Below are positions 59,903-64,000 of a DNA stretch of 64,000 nucleotides, piece by piece. The first letter of the stretch is position 1, and each line of letters begins with the position of its first letter. The stretch lies in NCBI GenBank assembly GCA_000244995.1, contig CM001438.1, positions 674,921 through 738,920 of the forward strand, read 5' to 3'. The position numbers were made by a program, and so were the translations under genes. Source of the DNA: Burkholderiales bacterium JOSHI_001. GTDB taxonomy: Bacteria > Pseudomonadota > Gammaproteobacteria > Burkholderiales > Burkholderiaceae_C. A model generated the notes under the pieces. It ran no database searches. It saw only the letters and a list, made by a program, of their open reading frames with translations, and was not told where the DNA came from.

Positions 59903-60742
59903 TCAGGCCATGCGCAGCACGCGGGCGGCTTCTTCCAGGCGGGCGTCTTCAATTTCGCGCAGCACGCCGCTCAGGTCCACCGCGCCGGCCTGGTGTTCGT
60001 AGCGGCCGGTCAGGGCGGTGTCCGGGGCCAGGCGGCCACCGGCGTACAGCGCCCACATTTCGGGGCCGTACTGCGTGGCCAGCAGTTCGGGCGCGAAGCG
60101 GCCGAAGAAGTGGCGCAGGTTGTCCACGTCGCGCATCAGCATGCGCGGGGCGTGGTTGTTGCCGGCGGCATCCACGGCCTGCGGCAGGTCGATGATCACC
60201 GGGCCATCGTCGGCCAGCAGGATGTTGAACTCGGACAGGTCGCCGTGGATAACGCCCGCGCACAGCATGCGCACCACCTCGCCAACCAGGGTGGCGTGGT
60301 GCCGCCTGGCGTCCTCGGGACCGAAGGGCAGGTCGTTCAGGCGCGGGGCGGCGTCGCCGTCGGCATCGGTCACCAGGTCCATCAGCAGCACGCCGTCGTG
60401 GAAGTTCAGCGGCCGCGGCACGCGCACGCCAGCGGCGGCCAGGCGGTACAGCGCGTCCACCTCGGCGCTTTGCCAGGCGGCTTCGCGCTGCTCGCGGCCG
60501 AACTTGGTGCCCTTGGCCATGGCACGCGCCTGGCGGCTGTTGCGCACCTTGCGGTTTTCGGTGTAGTCCACCGCCTGGCGGAAGTTGCGCTGCTGGGCTT
60601 CCTTGTAGATCTTCGCGGCCAGCGTGAGTTCGCCGCTGCGCACCACGTACACATCGGCTTCCTTGCCGCTTTTCAGCTGGCGCACAACGCTGTCGATCAG
60701 GCCTTCGGCCACAAGGGCCTGCAGGCGGGCGGGGGCTTTCAT
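59903..60742 (-). CDS. RIO1-type serine protein kinase
   Basis: 279 aa. SGKEADVYVVRSGELTLAAK (nucleotide loop and ATP-binding Lys), catalytic loop HGDLSEFNILL and metal-binding IIDLPQAVD are the RIO signature. Bacterial RIO proteins are rare relatives of ribosome-biogenesis kinases, and their substrates are unknown. Starts upstream of, and runs in the same direction as, the DUF938 gene 8 bp away. Confidence 0.9.
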   Translation of the reverse strand: MKAPARLQALVAEGLIDSVVRQLKSGKEADVYVVRSGELTLAAKIYKEAQQRNFRQAVDYTENRKVRNSRQARAMAKGTKFGREQREAAWQSAEVDALYRLAAAGVRVPRPLNFHDGVLLMDLVTDADGDAAPRLNDLPFGPEDARRHHATLVGEVVRMLCAGVIHGDLSEFNILLADDGPVIIDLPQAVDAAGNNHAPRMLMRDVDNLRHFFGRFAPELLATQYGPEMWALYAGGRLAPDTALTGRYEHQAGAVDLSGVLREIEDARLEEAARVLRMA

Positions 60743-60828
60743 GGGGCCGATTCTGGGGCCTGCGCCCGCCCGCAGGGGCCGCCTGCGCGTTTGCCCGGTG
60801 TGCGACCGCGCGGGCCCTGGTTATATTG

Positions 60829-60839
60829 TTGTCATACAA
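60829..60839. promoter_or_regulatory. GntR/FCD-type operator upstream of the threonate operon
   Basis: TTGTCATACAA, with TTGT and ACAA arms around CAT, 23 bp before the start codon of the GntR gene. Likely autoregulatory site. Confidence 0.55.
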
Positions 60840-60862
60840 ATCAACCTGGAGCGCTGGCCACC

Positions 60863-61732
60863 ATGGCGGCAGTCGGCAGCCCGGCCTCGGGTCTGGACGG
60901 TTTTCCTGTGCTGCGCGTTGGTGCCCGGCTGTCCGAACAATTGGCCGACGCGCTGGTGGCGGGCATCGGCGAAGGCCGTTTCCAGCCCGGCCAGCGCCTG
61001 CCCACCGAAGCGGCGCTGGTGGAACGCTTCGGCGTCAGCCGCACCGTGGTGCGTGAAGCCCTGTCGCGGCTGAAGACCCTGGGTCTGCTGGAATCCCGCC
61101 AGGGTTCGGGCGCCTACATCCGCCAACCGGACGCGCGCCAGGCCGAACGCCTGCAACTCAAGACCGACGGTTCGGTGGCCGCCGTGCTGCAGATGGTGGA
61201 AGTGCGCCGCGCCCTGGAAGCGGAAGCCGCTGCGCTGGCCGCCGCGCGCCGCACGGCGCGGGCGGTGAAGCAGATGCGCCAGGCCCTGCGCGCCATCGAC
61301 ACCGCGGCGGCTGGCGGCGGCGACGGCGTGGCCGAGGACGTGGCCTTCCATGCCGCCATTGCCCGGGCCGCCGGCAACCCCTACCTGCTGGCCACGCTGG
61401 CCTACCTGAACCAGTTCCTGCTGGACGCCACCCGCGTCACGCGCGCCAACGAAGCCACCCGCGCCGACCTGGCCGAGCAGGTGCGCCAGGAGCATGCCGC
61501 CGTGCTGGCCGCCATCGAAGCCGGCGACGTGGCCGCCGCGCGCCTGGCCGGCGCCGCGCACATGGTGAACGCGGCCCAGCGCATCGGGCGCGCCGACCCG
61601 GCGTTCTGGAAGTCGCAAGGCCTCAGCCTGGCGCGGCGCCTGCGCGCCGAACTGGGTGCTGCGCCCACCCCACCCACCCCGACGGTGCGCCGGCGGGGCC
61701 TTCCGTCCCGTCTTCAAGGCAGAAAGCCATGA
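60863..61732 (+). CDS. GntR-family regulator, FCD subfamily, of the threonate operon
   Basis: 289 aa. N-terminal HTH (GQRLPTEAALVERFGVSRTV, LLESRQGSGAYIRQ) and FCD domain (AEDVAFHAAIARAAGNPYLL, EHAAVLAAIEAGDVAAARLA). Close in plan to the GntR protein at 57991. ATG at 60863. The long upstream extension is antisense to the RIO kinase gene. Its stop overlaps the ltnD start by 4 bp, so it is the first gene of the operon. Confidence 0.9.
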   Translation: MAAVGSPASGLDGFPVLRVGARLSEQLADALVAGIGEGRFQPGQRLPTEAALVERFGVSRTVVREALSRLKTLGLLESRQGSGAYIRQPDARQAERLQLKTDGSVAAVLQMVEVRRALEAEAAALAAARRTARAVKQMRQALRAIDTAAAGGGDGVAEDVAFHAAIARAAGNPYLLATLAYLNQFLLDATRVTRANEATRADLAEQVRQEHAAVLAAIEAGDVAAARLAGAAHMVNAAQRIGRADPAFWKSQGLSLARRLRAELGAAPTPPTPTVRRRGLPSRLQGRKP

Positions 61733-62625
61733 GCAAACCCCCCATCGGTGTCATCGGCCTGGGGGCCATGGGCCGCGGCATGGCCGGGTCGCTGCGGCGC
61801 GCGGGCCACCCCGTGCATGTGTGTGACGTGCGCATGGACGCCGCGCAGGCCTTCGCGGCCGAAGGCGGCACGGCCTGGGCCACGCCGGCCGAGCTGGCCG
61901 CGTACTGCGAGGTGATCGTCAGCGTGGTGGTCAACGCCGTGCAGACCGAAGCACTGCTGTTCGGCGACCACGGCGCCGCCGCCGCCATGAAGCCCGGCAG
62001 CCTGTTCGTGATGTGCTCGACCGTGGACCCGAACTGGTCGGTGGCGCTGGAAGCGCGGTTGGCAGAAAAGGGCCTGCTGTACCTGGACGCCCCGATTTCC
62101 GGTGGTGCCGCCAAGGCCGCCAGCGGCCAGATGACCATGATGACCGCCGGCACGCCCGCGGCCTATGCCAAGGCCGGCGGCGCACTCGACGCCATGGCGG
62201 CCAAGGTCTACAGGCTGGGCGACCGCGCCGGCAACGGCAGCAAGGTGAAGATCATCAACCAGCTGCTGGCCGGCGTGCACATCGCCGCCGCGGCCGAGGC
62301 CATGGCCCTGGGCCTGCGCGAAGGCGTGAACGCCGATGCGCTGTACGAGGTCATCACGAACAGCGCCGGCAACAGCTGGATGTTCGAGAACCGCATGGCC
62401 CATGTGCTGGCGGGCGACTACACGCCGCTGTCGGCGGTGGACATCTTCGTGAAGGACCTGGGCCTGGTGCTGGACACCGCCCGCGCCAGCAAATTCCCGC
62501 TGCCGCTGTCGGCCACCGCGCACCAGATGTTCATGCAGGCCAGCACCGCGGGCTTCGCCAAGGAAGACGACAGCGCGGTGATCAAGATCTTCCCGGGCAT
62601 CTCCTTGCCGGAGACCAAGGCATGA
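61729..62625 (+). CDS. ltnD: L-threonate dehydrogenase (beta-hydroxyacid dehydrogenase family)
   Basis: 298 aa. NAD-binding PIGVIGLGAMGRGMAGSL, substrate motif LYLDAPISGGAAKAASGQMT, and the catalytic Lys in GSKVKIINQLLAGVHIAAAA. With OtnK encoded next to it, the assignment as LtnD (L-threonate to 2-oxo-tetronate) is favoured over other hydroxyacid dehydrogenases. The isomerase OtnI and aldolase OtnC should lie beyond the window. Confidence 0.9.
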   Translation: MSKPPIGVIGLGAMGRGMAGSLRRAGHPVHVCDVRMDAAQAFAAEGGTAWATPAELAAYCEVIVSVVVNAVQTEALLFGDHGAAAAMKPGSLFVMCSTVDPNWSVALEARLAEKGLLYLDAPISGGAAKAASGQMTMMTAGTPAAYAKAGGALDAMAAKVYRLGDRAGNGSKVKIINQLLAGVHIAAAAEAMALGLREGVNADALYEVITNSAGNSWMFENRMAHVLAGDYTPLSAVDIFVKDLGLVLDTARASKFPLPLSATAHQMFMQASTAGFAKEDDSAVIKIFPGISLPETKA

Positions 62626-62717
62626 GCGCGGCGGGACGAGCGCCGGGCCGCCCCAAGCCGGCCCGCATCCTCTCGGGGGATCGGGCGATGTACTCGTCGA
62701 CCGAGGGGCAGTCATGA
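62622..62717 (+). CDS. 31-codon ORF bridging ltnD and otnK
   Basis: It starts in an ATGA overlap with the ltnD stop and ends in an ATGA overlap with the otnK start. It fills the 88-bp gap with one uninterrupted frame (MSAAGRAPGRPKPARILSGD, then RAMYSSTEGQS). It may be a translational-coupling relay rather than a functional peptide. Confidence 0.35.
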   Translation: MSAAGRAPGRPKPARILSGDRAMYSSTEGQS

Positions 62718-64000
62718 TTCTCGGCTGCATTGCGGACGATTTCACCGGCGCGACGGACCTGGCCAACAACCTGGTGCGCCACGGCATGCGCACGGTGCAG
62801 ACCATCGGCGTGCCCACCGACGCCGCAGAACCGCTTGACGCCGACGCGGTGGTGGTGGCCTTGAAGTCGCGCACCATCGCGCCGGCCGATGCGGTGGCGC
62901 AGTCCCTGGCCGCGCTGCGCTGGCTGCAGGGCCAGGGCGTGGCGCAGGTCTACTTCAAGTACTGCTCCACCTTCGATTCCACGCCGCAGGGCAACATCGG
63001 CCCGGTCACCGACGCGCTGCTGGACGCATTGCACGGCCCTGACCAGGGTTTCACCATCGTCTGCCCGGCCTTCCCGGAAAACCAGCGCACGGTGTTCAAG
63101 GGTCACCTCTTCGTGGGTGATGTGCTGCTGTCCGACAGCGGCATGCGCAACCACCCGCTCACGCCCATGACCGACGCCAACCTGGTGCGGGTGATGCAGG
63201 CCCAGACCCGCCGCCGCGTCGGCCTGGTGGCACAGGATGTGGTGGCGCGCGGACCGGATGCCATCCGCGAGCGTTTTGCCGAACTGCAGGCGCAGGGTGT
63301 GGGCGTGGCGGTGCTGGACGCGGTGGACAACGCCGACCTGCTGCGCATCGGCCCCGCGCTGGCCGGCCTGTTGCTGGTGACCGCCGGCTCGGGCATCGCC
63401 ATCGGCCTGCCGCCGAACTGGGCCCAGCGGCTGAACCGCGCGGCCGGCGCGGCGCAGTTGCCGGCGGCTGCGGGCCTGAAGGCCGTGGTCTCGGGCAGCT
63501 GCTCGGTGGCCACCAACGCCCAGGTGCGCCAGTTCATCCAGGCCGGCCGGCCCGCGTTCGCGGTGGACCCGCTGGCCGTGGCCGCGGGCACCGACGTGGT
63601 GGCCCAGGCCCTGGCCGCGCTGGTGCCGGGCCTGCAGGGCGGCCCGGTGCTGGCCTACGCCACCGCCGAGCCCGACGCGGTGAAAGCGGTGCAGGCGCAA
63701 CTGGGCACCGAAAAGGCGGGCGCGCTGGTGGAAGACACGCTGTCGCGCATCGCGCTGGGCTTGGTGCGCTCCGGCGTGCGCCAGTTGGTGGTGGCCGGCG
63801 GTGAAACCTCGGGCGCCGTGGTGCAGGCCCTGGGTGTGCGGCGCATGGCCATCGGCCCCCAGATCGACCCCGGCGTGCCCTGGACCGCGGTGCAGTCACC
63901 CGCGGCCGGCGGGCAGACCCTGCACCTGGCGCTGAAGTCGGGCAACTTCGGCAGCACCGACTTCTTCACCAAGGCGTTCACGCTGCTGGAGCCTGGGCGA
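62714..64000 (+). CDS. otnK: 3-oxo-tetronate kinase (3' end cut by window)
   Basis: 429 codons to the window edge with no stop. Since the family is about 420-430 aa, nearly all is present. DUF1537 N-terminal domain (MILGCIADDFTGATDLANNL, VYFKYCSTFDSTPQGNIGPV) and C-terminal nucleotide-binding domain (VVSGSCSVATNAQVR, VVAGGETSGAVVQALGVRRM, ALKSGNFGSTDFF). Phosphorylates 3-oxo-tetronate made from threonate via LtnD and an isomerase. Confidence 0.94.
   Translation, partial: MILGCIADDFTGATDLANNLVRHGMRTVQTIGVPTDAAEPLDADAVVVALKSRTIAPADAVAQSLAALRWLQGQGVAQVYFKYCSTFDSTPQGNIGPVTDALLDALHGPDQGFTIVCPAFPENQRTVFKGHLFVGDVLLSDSGMRNHPLTPMTDANLVRVMQAQTRRRVGLVAQDVVARGPDAIRERFAELQAQGVGVAVLDAVDNADLLRIGPALAGLLLVTAGSGIAIGLPPNWAQRLNRAAGAAQLPAAAGLKAVVSGSCSVATNAQVRQFIQAGRPAFAVDPLAVAAGTDVVAQALAALVPGLQGGPVLAYATAEPDAVKAVQAQLGTEKAGALVEDTLSRIALGLVRSGVRQLVVAGGETSGAVVQALGVRRMAIGPQIDPGVPWTAVQSPAAGGQTLHLALKSGNFGSTDFFTKAFTLLEPGR

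Noticed and set aside
59993-60862. Long open frame running into the GntR gene from upstream
   Set aside because: It is antisense to the RIO kinase, has shadow-type composition, and the GntR fold begins at the ATG at 60863.

Overview
The window is GC-rich chromosomal DNA of a denitrifying betaproteobacterium, most likely Burkholderiales of the Rubrivivax/Leptothrix/Sphaerotilaceae type. This rests on gene content (cd1 nitrite reductase NirS, NorCBQD, Bug-type TctC protein, many LysR and GntR regulators), very high G/C at third codon positions, and degenerate repeated intergenic elements. No rRNA, tRNA or CRISPR array was seen. Species-level placement is inference.

Region 1 (1-14.1 kb) starts with the 3' part of glmS. 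A foreign-looking island of lower GC begins 23 bp after the glmS stop, which is where Tn7 relatives insert. It is bounded by a 27-bp imperfect inverted repeat (1282-1308 and 14051-14077, 22/27 matches) flanked on both sides by GTGT. It carries a five-gene Avs-like operon (Cap4/DUF4297 nuclease plus STAND-type NTPase, with its helical C-terminal part in separate frames), a pair of exported or membrane proteins that share a glycine/valine amyloid-like motif, and a RES/Xre toxin-antitoxin operon led by an unknown gene. No transposase gene is visible inside it.

Region 2 (14.6-21.1 kb) has a LysR regulator divergent from an exported aldo/keto reductase and alpha/beta hydrolase, followed by a second aldo/keto reductase, a cupin-carboxymuconolactone decarboxylase fusion and a lipoprotein hydrolase.

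Region 3 (21.2-29.9 kb) is a tartrate catabolic locus. Tartrate dehydrogenase/decarboxylase, a DctA-type carrier, glycerate 2-kinase, pyruvate kinase and enolase form one operon that could take tartrate via D-glycerate, 2-phosphoglycerate and PEP to pyruvate. A divergent LysR regulator and a separate TctC-like binding protein share a 26-bp operator-like sequence.

Region 4 (30-37.1 kb) is miscellaneous: a TPR-GGDEF diguanylate cyclase, a serine-hydrolase remnant, a glycosyltransferase with a divergent TetR regulator, an EamA transporter and a DnaJ-like protein, with three copies of a dispersed repeat.

Region 5 (37.3-53.6 kb) is an anaerobic respiration cluster: a ferredoxin-NrfD-tetraheme cytochrome operon with a hemerythrin-like protein, divergent norC-norB-norQ-FeS protein-norD, a Crp/Fnr regulator, nirS with a coupled exported protein, a TonB receptor, a SirB-like protein and an HHE protein. 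FNR/Dnr-type palindromes lie in front of the main transcription units.

Region 6 (53.5-64 kb) holds a MalEFGK-type ABC transporter with a divergent GntR regulator, a YgjP-like metallopeptidase, a DUF938 methyltransferase, a RIO-type kinase, and a GntR-ltnD-otnK operon for L-threonate-type acids that runs off the end of the window.
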